Positions 31,415 through 41,241 of a DNA stretch of 64,000 bases are shown in pieces; within the stretch, counting starts at the first letter, position 1, and the number at the start of each line of letters is the position of its first letter. The position numbers were made by a program, and so were the translations under genes. The notes under the pieces were generated by a model, which worked only from the letters and a program-made list of their open reading frames with translations, had not been told where the DNA came from and searched no databases. Origin of the DNA: Candida dubliniensis CD36 (taxonomy: Eukaryota; Ascomycota; Pichiomycetes; Serinales; Debaryomycetaceae); contig NC_012867.1 in the NCBI RefSeq assembly GCF_000026945.1, positions 124,001 to 188,000 of the forward strand. The letters are read 5' to 3'.

Positions 31415-34400
31415 ATGAAATTGCTTCAAAACATTCTTATCATCTTTGCTTTGCTAACAAACTTTGTTTTTGCCATTGATATTACTGAAAATAGGGTTGA
31501 TCGTGGCTTTGTCACTTTAAGTTTTGGGGAGATTATCATTCACCCAAGTGCATCTTGGTCTATAATTGATAATTCTTTTTCTAATTTTATTGGTAAATTA
31601 GACGTGAAATCTAAAGCAGGTTTATATATTTCCCTGACGTCGCATCTTTTAGCCCTTCAAGTTAGTTTGACTAGTTTACTCCATTCAATTAATAATAGTG
31701 GTGTCATATCGTTCGACTCACGTGTCTCATTGACGCCATCTTCATATGATTTAAGAGGTTTATCATTTACCAACAGTGGGGAAATGTACTTTGCTGCTTC
31801 AGGAAGAGTACCAAGTACCATGTCCCTTACTTCTGCTCTGTGGACCAACACTGGATTATTGCTGTTTTATCAAAACCAAAGAACCTCGGGTGCAGTATGT
31901 CTTGGGTTCCCCTTAGGTTCTATTACCAATAGTGGAAAAATATGTTTGAACAACCAAGTATATCAACAAACAACTCAAATTAAAGGTTCAGGTTGTTTTG
32001 CTGCCAACGGTGATTCCACTATTTATATTGCCAACGTATTATTGTCGGTTTCCGCTAATCAAAACTTTCATTTGGTCGATAAAGACTCTTCTATGATAGT
32101 TCAAGCAATTTCCACAACACAGACATTTAATGTTTACGGATTTGGTAATGGTAATAAAATCGGGTTGACTCTCCCCTTAATTGGAAATATTTTCAACTCA
32201 GCATACAGTTACGATTCCTCCACCGGCATATTGACTTTGCGTAACATTTTGCTCGAACAAAACTTCAATATTGGATTAGGATATGACTCCAATAAATTCC
32301 AAGTAGTCACTGATTCTGGTTCAGGTATTCCTTCCACCATTTGGGGTTCAGTGACATACACTGGACGTGTTCCAACAAGAACTTTGCCCAAGTCTTGTCA
32401 AATTGCCTGTAAGCCAATTCCTGAGGCGCCAGGAGTGAACCCGACCGATTACACGACCACCATCACCAAAACAAATACTGCGGGGAACACCATAACTGAA
32501 ACTGGTGCGGTTACAATTCTGACGGATAAAAGTGGATCATGGTTCACCACAACATCACTTTTCCCAACATTGGCAACTACCACATCTACTTCCATTTCAA
32601 CTACTCTGTCTAATGTGACTCCTATAAAGACGACTGATAATACTTTGGTTGAGCCATTATCAACTGGGGATTACATATCTGCACCAATCTCATCAAGTGA
32701 TTTTATTAGTTTGGAATCTTTGGTTGAGCAAACTTTGTCTAATGAATCCCCTGTTTCATCAAGTGCATATTATGTTAGTCAAGAATCCCTTGCTCCTAGT
32801 GATGCTTCCGCTAGTGACAATTCTTTATTTGCAAGCGAGTCCACCCTCAAAACTGCTAGCGGTTTCCTAATTGCTGAATCGTCAGTTACAGAGTCATACC
32901 TGCAATCTGCTGATTCTGGGTTTTTTGAGATTAGTACATCTTCTGCTATTGAAAATTCATATATTTCAACTCCTTCAAGTGCTGAGAAATCATTTTTTTC
33001 TGAAGAAACACACATGTCACAAGCATCTAGTACTATTGACTCATATACTTATACTAGTGGTTTGTCTTCTACAACAGGGAGTGAATCATATGTTACAGAG
33101 TTATCTCAATTTAGTGAGGTGTCATTGGTAACTGCTAGTGAATCTTTTATTACAAATGAATTAGTTGGAACTGAATCTTCAAATTCTGGAATATCCTTGG
33201 TCTCTGCTAGCGTGTCAACTGACTTGATTGGTGAACCTTCTATTTCTGGTGATACATTATTTGAGTCTGCTAGACAAACAGAATTTATTAAATCATCTTT
33301 CTCTGGTGATTTGGTTTCTGAAAGTGCCAGTGGATCATTTATCAGCTCATATGTTTCCAATGCAAAAACTCGTGATATTTCCAGTGACTCTTTTATTGCT
33401 AGTCAATTTTCTGTTGATGAATCATCATATACCAGTGAAATGGCTTCTGAACGTACTATCGAATCATTTGTTCAAACTTCATTATATTCCATTGATTTTG
33501 CTTCTGAAACAGCTAGTGAATCATCTTCCTCCATGGTTGTACCCTCTGCTTCCACTGAATTACTGTTTGAAACCTCCAGTGAATCCATTATTGCTCAATC
33601 ATATATTTCCAACGACGTGCCACTTGAAAGTGCAAGCCAATCATTTATTGTCAAACCATCTTATTCCGAAATAGCTTTTGAATCTGCTAATGAGTCCATA
33701 AGTTCTACCATTGAAGTTCCCCTTTCAAGTGAAATAATTTCTGAAGCAACTGGCGAGTCAATTATTACACAACCATCCGTTTCTAGTGGGATTTCTCTTG
33801 AAACTACTAGTGAATCTATGCTTTTCAGTGATAGCAGTATTTCCACACTTTTTATTTCCAGTCAAACGTTTCATGAAACTACCAGTGATTCTATTTTAGT
33901 GGTTCCATCGTTCTTTACTAGTGAGGTGCCTTTTGAAACTGATATATATTCATCCATTGTTAGTACGTCACTTGGATCTGAACTGGTCTATTCCAGCAAA
34001 ATCTCTCTTGAAACTCCCAGCGAGTCTTTTATTGCCAGTGAAAATGATGTTAAGGAACCATCATATTCCAATGAAATTATTTTAGAAACTCCTAGTACAT
34101 CTTTCATTGCTAGTGAGACATATACTGTTCAATCATTTGTTTCTGGTGAAGTTTCATTTGAATCGGATAGAGAGTCTACAACATCTGCTAAAGCTATTCT
34201 TGGTGAACTTTCTGTTACCGGTGACTTGCTGTCAGAAATTACTAAGGAATCCCTTGTTGCACAAGAATCTGTTGCTAGTGAATCTATGATATTAAGTGAA
34301 ACAATTATTGTTGAGCCTTCCATTTTCAGTGATTTACTTTTTGAAACTACTAGTCAACCAACTGAAATAGCTTCATCTACAACCAGCGGTTTATACGTTT

Positions 34401-35716
34401 CAAGTACAGAAGAATTATTAGCTTCTAGTGACTCGGCTGTCGATGAATCATCATTTGCTGCAAATTCAATTTCAGCCACCCAAGCTATTAGTTTACCTGT
34501 TGCCAGTGAATCCTTTGTTCTTACAGACTCTATAACCTTTAGTGAAACTAGTTCCCGTTATATCACAATTTCAACTTTTGCTCCTGCTTCTGATAATAGT
34601 GAAAAAGAGTTTAAAACTACTTGGGAAACTGCCAACTTTGATGGCTCTTCTGTTACTGAATCCAGCATATTACCAACTACTGTTATAACATCTTCACCTT
34701 CCGCAACCAATGATGTCGACAATGAGATCACTTCCACTTGGAATTCCATTAGTTCTGATAGCTCAGTTGCTACCGAGTCTGATATTGTTGATCAATACAC
34801 TTCACATTCTACCACTTCAACTTCCCACCCAGCATCAAAATCATTATCAGATCGTATTGAAACTGACTTTATTTCAACATGGACAATTACAGGTTCTTTA
34901 AGTGATGATTCTTCTAGCACCACAAAGCCTACTCCATTTTCTGAATTTTCAAATTCAGATATCACTACTGCAGTTGTATCAACATGGGCTGCTGAAAATT
35001 CCAATTTATTCACTTTAGTTAAATCATCAACTCATTTGTATGTATCCGGAAATTTTATCAGTTCTACTGCCACAATTGTTTCTATTGCCGAACCAATTCT
35101 TACTTCTGATGTTGCTAATACCGAGTATCATTCTATTGGGGACGTCACAAAATCAACTGGATCTGTGTCTAATCAAAAAGCTGCAACCACTCATTACGAG
35201 GGTGGTTTCACTTCTGAGTCTGATATATATACTGTTGTTGCTCCTGGTGAATCGATTCAAGAATTTGGAACTGCTACAATCACAAGTTGTTTTGAATCCA
35301 AATGTTCAGAAAGTATTGTTACTTATATTTCAAATATTTCACATTCAACAGTAACCACAGGTTATGTTAATAGTGTTTCTACAACAGACACCTATGCCAA
35401 CGATTTTTCTGCAACTGGAGATTACGTTGCTAGTGGCCTGTCAAGATCTGCAATGGAAGTGACAAACTCTTTTGCAACCAATACTGATATTTTCTCAACA
35501 TCCACTGCATTGTCTCAAAGTGATTTATTTTACTCAAACAGCTACATTAGTACTGTTACAACTGGACCAATTACATCAAGTGGCTCTTCACAAGCCATTG
35601 AAACTGGGTTATCTTTTGTTACTACTATTCGGTATGAAAATGGATCGACTAATATTTCGACTAAACATTTCAAATTTATGGGTATTGTTGTTAGCATTTT
35701 AATCTTATTCGTTTAG
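31415..35716 (+). CDS. IFF4: IFF/HYR-family GPI-anchored cell-wall protein
   Basis: A 1,433-residue surface protein. It has a signal peptide (about residues 1-20, hydrophobic core [13 protein letters not shown]) and a conserved Hyr1/Iff N-terminal domain to about residue 340, with Cys residues and repeated Gly-rich beta-strand units ([27 protein letters not shown]). A long Ser/Thr/Glu-rich stalk follows. The end, [21 protein letters not shown], is a hydrophobic GPI-attachment signal. From about 33100 to 34560 the stalk is built of imperfect ~22-27-residue units with E-[TS]-x-S-E-S-[FI]. Such proteins are O-mannosylated, linked to beta-glucan and mediate adhesion. Flanking genes PHO81/LDB17 and ARG1 suggest IFF4, but paralogue assignment needs an alignment. 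Confidence 0.85.
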   Translation: MKLLQNILIIFALLTNFVFAIDITENRVDRGFVTLSFGEIIIHPSASWSIIDNSFSNFIGKLDVKSKAGLYISLTSHLLALQVSLTSLLHSINNSGVISFDSRVSLTPSSYDLRGLSFTNSGEMYFAASGRVPSTMSLTSALWTNTGLLLFYQNQRTSGAVCLGFPLGSITNSGKICLNNQVYQQTTQIKGSGCFAANGDSTIYIANVLLSVSANQNFHLVDKDSSMIVQAISTTQTFNVYGFGNGNKIGLTLPLIGNIFNSAYSYDSSTGILTLRNILLEQNFNIGLGYDSNKFQVVTDSGSGIPSTIWGSVTYTGRVPTRTLPKSCQIACKPIPEAPGVNPTDYTTTITKTNTAGNTITETGAVTILTDKSGSWFTTTSLFPTLATTTSTSISTTLSNVTPIKTTDNTLVEPLSTGDYISAPISSSDFISLESLVEQTLSNESPVSSSAYYVSQESLAPSDASASDNSLFASESTLKTASGFLIAESSVTESYLQSADSGFFEISTSSAIENSYISTPSSAEKSFFSEETHMSQASSTIDSYTYTSGLSSTTGSESYVTELSQFSEVSLVTASESFITNELVGTESSNSGISLVSASVSTDLIGEPSISGDTLFESARQTEFIKSSFSGDLVSESASGSFISSYVSNAKTRDISSDSFIASQFSVDESSYTSEMASERTIESFVQTSLYSIDFASETASESSSSMVVPSASTELLFETSSESIIAQSYISNDVPLESASQSFIVKPSYSEIAFESANESISSTIEVPLSSEIISEATGESIITQPSVSSGISLETTSESMLFSDSSISTLFISSQTFHETTSDSILVVPSFFTSEVPFETDIYSSIVSTSLGSELVYSSKISLETPSESFIASENDVKEPSYSNEIILETPSTSFIASETYTVQSFVSGEVSFESDRESTTSAKAILGELSVTGDLLSEITKESLVAQESVASESMILSETIIVEPSIFSDLLFETTSQPTEIASSTTSGLYVSSTEELLASSDSAVDESSFAANSISATQAISLPVASESFVLTDSITFSETSSRYITISTFAPASDNSEKEFKTTWETANFDGSSVTESSILPTTVITSSPSATNDVDNEITSTWNSISSDSSVATESDIVDQYTSHSTTSTSHPASKSLSDRIETDFISTWTITGSLSDDSSSTTKPTPFSEFSNSDITTAVVSTWAAENSNLFTLVKSSTHLYVSGNFISSTATIVSIAEPILTSDVANTEYHSIGDVTKSTGSVSNQKAATTHYEGGFTSESDIYTVVAPGESIQEFGTATITSCFESKCSESIVTYISNISHSTVTTGYVNSVSTTDTYANDFSATGDYVASGLSRSAMEVTNSFATNTDIFSTSTALSQSDLFYSNSYISTVTTGPITSSGSSQAIETGLSFVTTIRYENGSTNISTKHFKFMGIVVSILILFV
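33100..34560 (+). repeat. Imperfect tandem repeats in the IFF stalk
   Basis: DNA units of about 66-81 bp encode a pattern of hydrophobic-Ser-Gly/Glu ... E-T-x-S-E-S-F-I (for example [36 protein letters not shown]). The same units make antisense frames rich in DSL/ADS, which explains the many overlapping minus-strand frames. Copy number probably varies among alleles. Confidence 0.75.
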
Positions 35717-36025
35717 ACCAAGGTTGTGTTAAAGTTTAGGTTTTGAATTATTCACCAATCAGATTCTAAGCAAAAGGACATTACATTATAGAATTAAATC
35801 GCATATTTTTTTTTTTTTTGGTTATTTGCTTTAATAGAGTTTTTATACACATTTTAATAATAGAGATATTGTTATTTTAAACCTTATTGAATTGATGTTT
35901 GCTTTTCTTAATCATTCAAGTTCTATACTTGATATTGTTTGGTGAATCTATCATAATAAAACAAAAAAACGTCAATTAAAACAAACTTATACTATTACTA
36001 ATTCCCCTATAAAAAAAAAAATAAT
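35717..36025. other. Convergent spacer between the IFF gene and ARG1
   Basis: 309 bp of AT-rich 3' flank shared by convergent genes, with a T13 tract (35806-35819) and an A10 run (36011-36020). Nothing else is seen. Confidence 0.5.
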
Positions 36026-37276
36026 TTACAAATCCAATGGTTTACCCTTTTCTCTGGCAGCTTCACCGTATTTCTTGATTCTAATGGCTTGCACAGCAAT
36101 AAACCCACTAGTATCTTCTGGAGAAAATCCGGTCAATTCATCCATGGAAGATTCAGTTTCATCATATAATTTTTCAGTATCTGAAGATCTACCTAATATA
36201 GTGACTGATCCCTTGTAAGCAGCAGCTCTAACAACCCCATTAACAGTAATTTGAGATGGAGGAATCATAGAACGAACATATTCTCCTTCTGGTGTGAAAT
36301 ACATACCATTGTATAAGATTTTGGCCCAGGTTGGTGTCACAAATTGATCTCTGATAGCTCTGACTTCACGATCTAAAGTTAACCCTTCTAAATCAACGTG
36401 AGTGTTTCTTAAGATAGTCAAACCTGGAGTTTCATAACAACCTCTAGATTTAATACCAATGAATCTGTTTTCCACAATGTCAATTCTACCAACCCCATTT
36501 CTTCTAGCTAAAGAATTAGCTTCAATGAATAATTCTACTGGATCAGTAACCACTTTTTTACCATCATCCAAGATTAATTTCACTGGCAACCCTTTTTCGA
36601 AAACAACTGAGAAAGTTTCTGGTTTATCTGGAGCATCAGTTGGATCCACAGTTAATTTCCACATATCTTTTGGTGGAGTAGTATCTGGGTTTTCCAAAAT
36701 ACCAGCTTCAAATGAAATATGAGCCAAGTTTTCATCAGTGGACCATGGTTTAGCTTTTGTTTGTGCCACTGGGATATTTTTAGAGGCAGCATAATCCAAA
36801 AGATCTTTTCTACCAGCAAATCTTTGGAAGAATTCTGGATCTCTCCATGGAGCAATAACCACAACATCTGGTTTCAATGCATAGAAACTCAATTCAAATC
36901 TGACTTGATCATTACCTTTACCAGTACAACCGTGAGAAACAGCGAAACATCCATTTTCTTCAGCAACTTTAATTTGTGCTTGAGCAATAACTGGTCTAGC
37001 TAATGAAGTACCCAATAAATAAACATTTTCATAAATGGCATTAGATTGGATTGCTGGGAAACAAACTTTTTCAACAAATTCTTTTCTAACATCAACCACA
37101 ACAAATTTGGTTGCTCCAATGGCTAATGCCTTCTTTTCAGCTTCTTCAAAATCTTCTTCTTGTCCAATGTTGGCTAAGAAAGCAATGACTTCATAACCTT
37201 GTTCTAATAACCAAGCTAAAATGACTGAGGTATCTAAACCACCTGAATATGCTAAACAAACTTTTCCTTTTGACAT
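36026..37276 (-). CDS. ARG1: Argininosuccinate synthase
   Basis: A 416-residue cytosolic enzyme joining citrulline and aspartate with ATP in arginine synthesis. The N-terminal PP-loop AYSGGLDTSVILAWLLEQGY is perfect. GTSLARPVIAQAQIKVAEE, SHGCTGKGNDQVRFEL and the substrate-binding IAPWRDPEFFQRFAGRKDLL (quoted in parts) follow. Length matches the family. A Gcn4-like TGACTAA sits about 200 bp upstream, in line with general amino-acid control of ARG genes. Confidence 0.98.
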   Translation of the reverse strand: MSKGKVCLAYSGGLDTSVILAWLLEQGYEVIAFLANIGQEEDFEEAEKKALAIGATKFVVVDVRKEFVEKVCFPAIQSNAIYENVYLLGTSLARPVIAQAQIKVAEENGCFAVSHGCTGKGNDQVRFELSFYALKPDVVVIAPWRDPEFFQRFAGRKDLLDYAASKNIPVAQTKAKPWSTDENLAHISFEAGILENPDTTPPKDMWKLTVDPTDAPDKPETFSVVFEKGLPVKLILDDGKKVVTDPVELFIEANSLARRNGVGRIDIVENRFIGIKSRGCYETPGLTILRNTHVDLEGLTLDREVRAIRDQFVTPTWAKILYNGMYFTPEGEYVRSMIPPSQITVNGVVRAAAYKGSVTILGRSSDTEKLYDETESSMDELTGFSPEDTSGFIAVQAIRIKKYGEAAREKGKPLDL

Positions 37277-37478
37277 GTTTCTTTTATTATTGTGTGTAAT
37301 AGTAAATACAACAAAAAAGAAAGAAAGAAAAAGTTATATGAAATTTTCTTTCGACAAGTTTTTCACTATCCCTTTTATACTTTGAACAGAATTGCAAGGA
37401 AAAAAAGAAAAATTTTCTTCTTTCATGAATAATAGGTTAAGCGCGGTTAAAAAATTTTTCAATTGTCCAATTACCGAA

Positions 37479-37485
37479 TTAGTCA
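37479..37485 (-). promoter_or_regulatory. Gcn4-like site upstream of ARG1
   Basis: TTAGTCA on the plus strand reads TGACTAA toward ARG1, one base from the TGACTCA optimum. It is about 203 bp upstream of the ATG. The location and gene class support it; the motif is degenerate. Confidence 0.35.
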
Positions 37486-38090
37486 TTGTTTGTGTGGTGC
37501 ACGACATACATTCGTTATCTGGGCAGAAAAATCCTCCAAAAATCGCCTCACTGGGTTAATGCTTCCACAGAAAGTGGAAGAATTGCATAATCACTCTTTG
37601 TTTAGCTTGGTGTGGTGAAATATAATACTGCTTAAAACCTTAAGCTTGGGAATAATTAGTATTTGACATTAATGAAAGATATTTAAAAAGCAAAGCAGGC
37701 ACTAGAATTACTTTTACGCCAAAAATTCTACAAATTATAGCTGAAATAAAGTGCCATTGGAAATATTTGCAATAAATACAATATTTTTTTTTGTTTATGA
37801 GCTCTTGCTAGACAATAATTCAAGAGCCATAACATAAATCCATCTTATAATATCCTCAGAAGTATCAGAGTTCATCAATATTAGTCATTCTTGGGAAATT
37901 GGTTCATCCACACCCATAATAATCACGACTGACTGACTAGTCGTTCGAGAAATTTAAAGTTCCTCTTGTGCATAAACACACGACCCGAGAGGATGACTAA
38001 AAATTCTTAAAGAATAAAATAATGTAGTCATTCGAAATTAGTTTTTCCACTACCTTGACCCCAAATAGAATCAAGACGAATCACGCACCA

Positions 38091-38123
38091 GCAACAACAA
38101 CAACAACAACAACAACAACAACC
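38091..38123. repeat. CAA trinucleotide microsatellite
   Basis: About ten tandem CAA units (AGCAACAACAACAACAACAA and on), followed by an A/T tract, 140-170 bp upstream of the VHR1-like start. It is likely length-variable and within the promoter or 5' leader. Confidence 0.9.
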
Positions 38124-38263
38124 ACAACCCAAAAAAAAAAAATTTTTTTTTACTCACAAATTCTGATTCAGAGTCATGCTTGACTAAAGTCTGTCTATAA
38201 ATGATTTCTTTAGCACCTTTTCCTCATAAACTCAATATATAGTATAAAATACAACAATAAGCA

Positions 38264-39865
38264 ATGGAACAAAATAAGAAATTAGGAGTTACCCATGCTA
38301 TACGAGAAAAACTAAATTTCCGTGATGAAAGATTATGGAAACGTTTTAGTGCCCGAAGGTTAGAATTAATTGACACGCTAGATTTAAGTTCTCGTAAGGC
38401 AAGTGAACAAGAACAAGAAATAAGAAGAGTTTCCGAGATGCTACGATTGGAATTCGACTATCCTGCTTCATATACTTCCGATTTCAATAAATTAGTTCGA
38501 GCAGCAATACAAAGTGTTCGAAGAAATAGAAAACGGTCATCCAAGAAACACACCAGTCCTGAAGAATCTTCTTTGAAAAAGAGAAAGCTAGTTGATAGTG
38601 ATCTGAATGGGAATGGGAATAATACTAATTCTTTTTTGTCAGAAATTGTACGAAATGAAGAAGATGTTTATGATGTGAATTATAATAGAGAAAAAAGATT
38701 CACTAGTGACGATCAAGCAAAAGGCACTATTGAAAATATGACAAAGCCTAGATTGCCACCATTAACTAATTTTAGTATGAATAAGACAATAAATATTCCT
38801 CTGGCAGCTGTTGCTAAAAAGAATATTCTCAATAAAATTGAAAAATCAAGATCATGCAATGAAAGTGTTAATTCAAAACTGGAAAATTTGCAATTTTTAG
38901 GAAAATCGGTGATGTCTACTTGCATTGGTTACATTTTCGAAAAATCTTTCTTGGATTTAAACCCACAATCAATGCTATATTTACGGAATAAATTGAATAG
39001 TGAAGCATCATTGGGTAAATTTTTTCGACAGCTAGATCCAGTGAATACGAGCAGTATAAATGACGAGACAGCAGTGATATCTTTATATACATTATTAGGT
39101 GCCATGGTAAAAGATTTTGGGTTTGAGGACATTATTTTCCCTATTTGTGAGATTTTGTATGCATCAGTGTTGCAAGAATATCCCTTGATGGCGAAAAATT
39201 CCATCCCATTTAGAAGCGAGGACCAGTATTTGGGTAGCAATATTACACATCCACCAGAAAACGATGTCTACTCACTTAATAAACTTGCAGAAGTGGCATC
39301 TCATTTACAGAATACTGGTAGCGATACTTCAATGTCGACTATGGAACCATCAAGAAGCGTAACTCCAACGCCATCGCTAACAAGCTCATACAAGAAGAGA
39401 GTGTATTTGAAATTTTTCAATCAAAAGCTAGAATTTTTGTACCCAGTTAGAATTGCTGCTACACCAAGATACAATGAGCTTTTGGAGAATGCAAAGTCCG
39501 CATTTAAGCTACCAGATACTACAATTGTCTTTAAACACCATGGTAAGATTGTTCAAAGTGATTTGGAATTAGAAAGGGTTTTCAAAAGTGACGAAGATGT
39601 TATTGAACTTGAAATATCTACACATAATCCAATGCCAATTTATGAAATGCACAAGCGATTATCCCAGCAAGGCTATCAACATCCTACTGAATCGCAGCGA
39701 ATTATATTGCCACCTCCCATAAATACAAATGCAACGATGAACAATGGTTCTAATTTGACTTCAAGACTTGGTCTGTTTAATTTCTTGAGTAATTCAGAAG
39801 ATGCTCTGAAACCACCACTACATCCGCAACGACCAATTCTTCCCAACTTTCAACCATTATTATAA
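38264..39865 (+). CDS. VHR1: Vhr1-family transcription factor
   Basis: A 533-residue protein whose first ~90 residues match the Vhr1 DNA-binding family: GVTHAIREKLNFRDERLWKR, FSARRLELIDTLDLSSRKASEQ, then FNKLVRAAIQSVRRNRKRSSKK, a basic stretch with a likely nuclear signal (KKRKL). A helical middle (residues 210-320) and a C-terminal ubiquitin-like segment (RVYLKFFNQKLEFLYPVR ... VIELEIS) follow, then a proline-rich tail. In S. cerevisiae Vhr1 activates VHT1 and BIO5 when biotin is low, and Vhr2 affects amino-acid metabolism. The adjacent downstream gene ACC1 encodes a biotin enzyme, a suggestive pairing. Target genes cannot be read here. Confidence 0.78.
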   Translation: MEQNKKLGVTHAIREKLNFRDERLWKRFSARRLELIDTLDLSSRKASEQEQEIRRVSEMLRLEFDYPASYTSDFNKLVRAAIQSVRRNRKRSSKKHTSPEESSLKKRKLVDSDLNGNGNNTNSFLSEIVRNEEDVYDVNYNREKRFTSDDQAKGTIENMTKPRLPPLTNFSMNKTINIPLAAVAKKNILNKIEKSRSCNESVNSKLENLQFLGKSVMSTCIGYIFEKSFLDLNPQSMLYLRNKLNSEASLGKFFRQLDPVNTSSINDETAVISLYTLLGAMVKDFGFEDIIFPICEILYASVLQEYPLMAKNSIPFRSEDQYLGSNITHPPENDVYSLNKLAEVASHLQNTGSDTSMSTMEPSRSVTPTPSLTSSYKKRVYLKFFNQKLEFLYPVRIAATPRYNELLENAKSAFKLPDTTIVFKHHGKIVQSDLELERVFKSDEDVIELEISTHNPMPIYEMHKRLSQQGYQHPTESQRIILPPPINTNATMNNGSNLTSRLGLFNFLSNSEDALKPPLHPQRPILPNFQPLL

Positions 39866-41241
39866 TTTAGAGAGAGGTAAGAATGTTGTAACAGTGTTAG
39901 TGTGTATAAAAAAAATTGGTTATCAAAATATATATATATTGCGGTAACTGACGTCAAGTATATTGCATATATTTCTACTGTATGTGTGTGTGTGTACTTT
40001 TGTAGCCCTTCTTATTTGTTGGTAAAAAATAAAAATTTGTTGCAAAATGAAACATGAAAAAAAAATTCCAACTGTAATTTTTTTGGGCTTTTTGGTAATA
40101 AGGACACGTCCGTACAAACAACAAAATCTTTTTTTTTCTCCTTTTGGCGTCGAGATCAAAACTTGTTGGGTCAACAATAACTATAGTACTGCTGCTATTA
40201 CTACGATATATTGCCACTCACAGAAAGGGGGTACCTATGGGTGTTTGAATTTAATTGTATAATCCTCACACCCATTCCATGCCTTTTTTGTGAAGTTCAT
40301 ATACATTTAATAAAACTTGTAAATGGATATGTATATAAAATGTTCTGTAACCATAATAATCATCATCCAACAAAAAAGCCATGGTGCAGGTAAGAAAAAA
40401 AAAAAAGTCCGTAAGGTCCGTCCATCCATCCACGCTTTAATGAAAAAACACGTTAAATATATTTGGGTATAGATTCACTATATGCAGTACTCAACAAATT
40501 GAAACCAAACACAATGATTTTGGGAAATCCATTTCATGCAATTAGGGTGATTCTTGTTCTACTTTTCAACAACAACGACAACCCTGCCTTGAAAAATCTT
40601 TACAAATTCAGGTTGATATAATTCTTATTATATTTTACTTTCTTTTTCTTTTCTGTCTTTCTTGTTATATATATATAAACAACCCCAACTTTTTTTTTGG
40701 ATCATTTTTGTATTTGTTTTCCCTTACAGTCAGAGAAACATACTATTTACGAACAACAAATATCCTTTCCCCTAAATTGATTATCTACATTTATTACACC
40801 CTCGGATATAAATCAATTACACTTTTTAGTTCATTTATTCAACTATTAGGGTAACACAACAAGATATTATTTAAAGTTAAATCGCAAATTCGAACAATAA
40901 GAGTATTCAAAGCATTTGCTTACAAAAGGTATGTGCAAAACCAATTGATACAGTTGAGATCAGAAATAAAGTTTAAAGGTTTACAATTGTTGTGTGTGTG
41001 TTAAAGTGTTTAAACTTGTATGATTATTCCTTTTCATTACTTGGGTTGGGGATATCGTGTCGTTAATGTTTCGGAGAAAATTAGAAGAAGGGAACGAAGG
41101 AAAAAAAAAAAAAATAAAGTCTGGAACCACAAACACTTTAAATTGCGAAGTAAAAAAATCCCAACAATATATGAATAAACACTTGAATTATTCACAATAA
41201 CAACAACACTTGCTCTGACTTGATTTATTTCCTCGATTTTT
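39866..41241. other. Long promoter region of ACC1
   Basis: 1.38 kb without a supported gene. It contains TA and TG repeats (39929-39940, 39981-39994), several A/T tracts, and TATATATATA at 40666-40678. Small frames here lack protein-like features. Confidence 0.5.

Larger units (their letters stand above)
37277..38263. other. Divergent promoter region of ARG1 and the VHR1-like gene
   Basis: A 987-bp region with candidate Gcn4 half-matching sites (37479-37485, 38171-38176), a CAA trinucleotide run (38091-38123), and an A12/T9 tract (38131-38151). No gene is seen. Confidence 0.5.

Noticed and set aside
32649..35702. Several long overlapping frames on both strands inside the IFF gene
   Set aside because: They are shadows of the Ser/Glu-rich repeat codons; the plus-strand adhesin frame explains the region.
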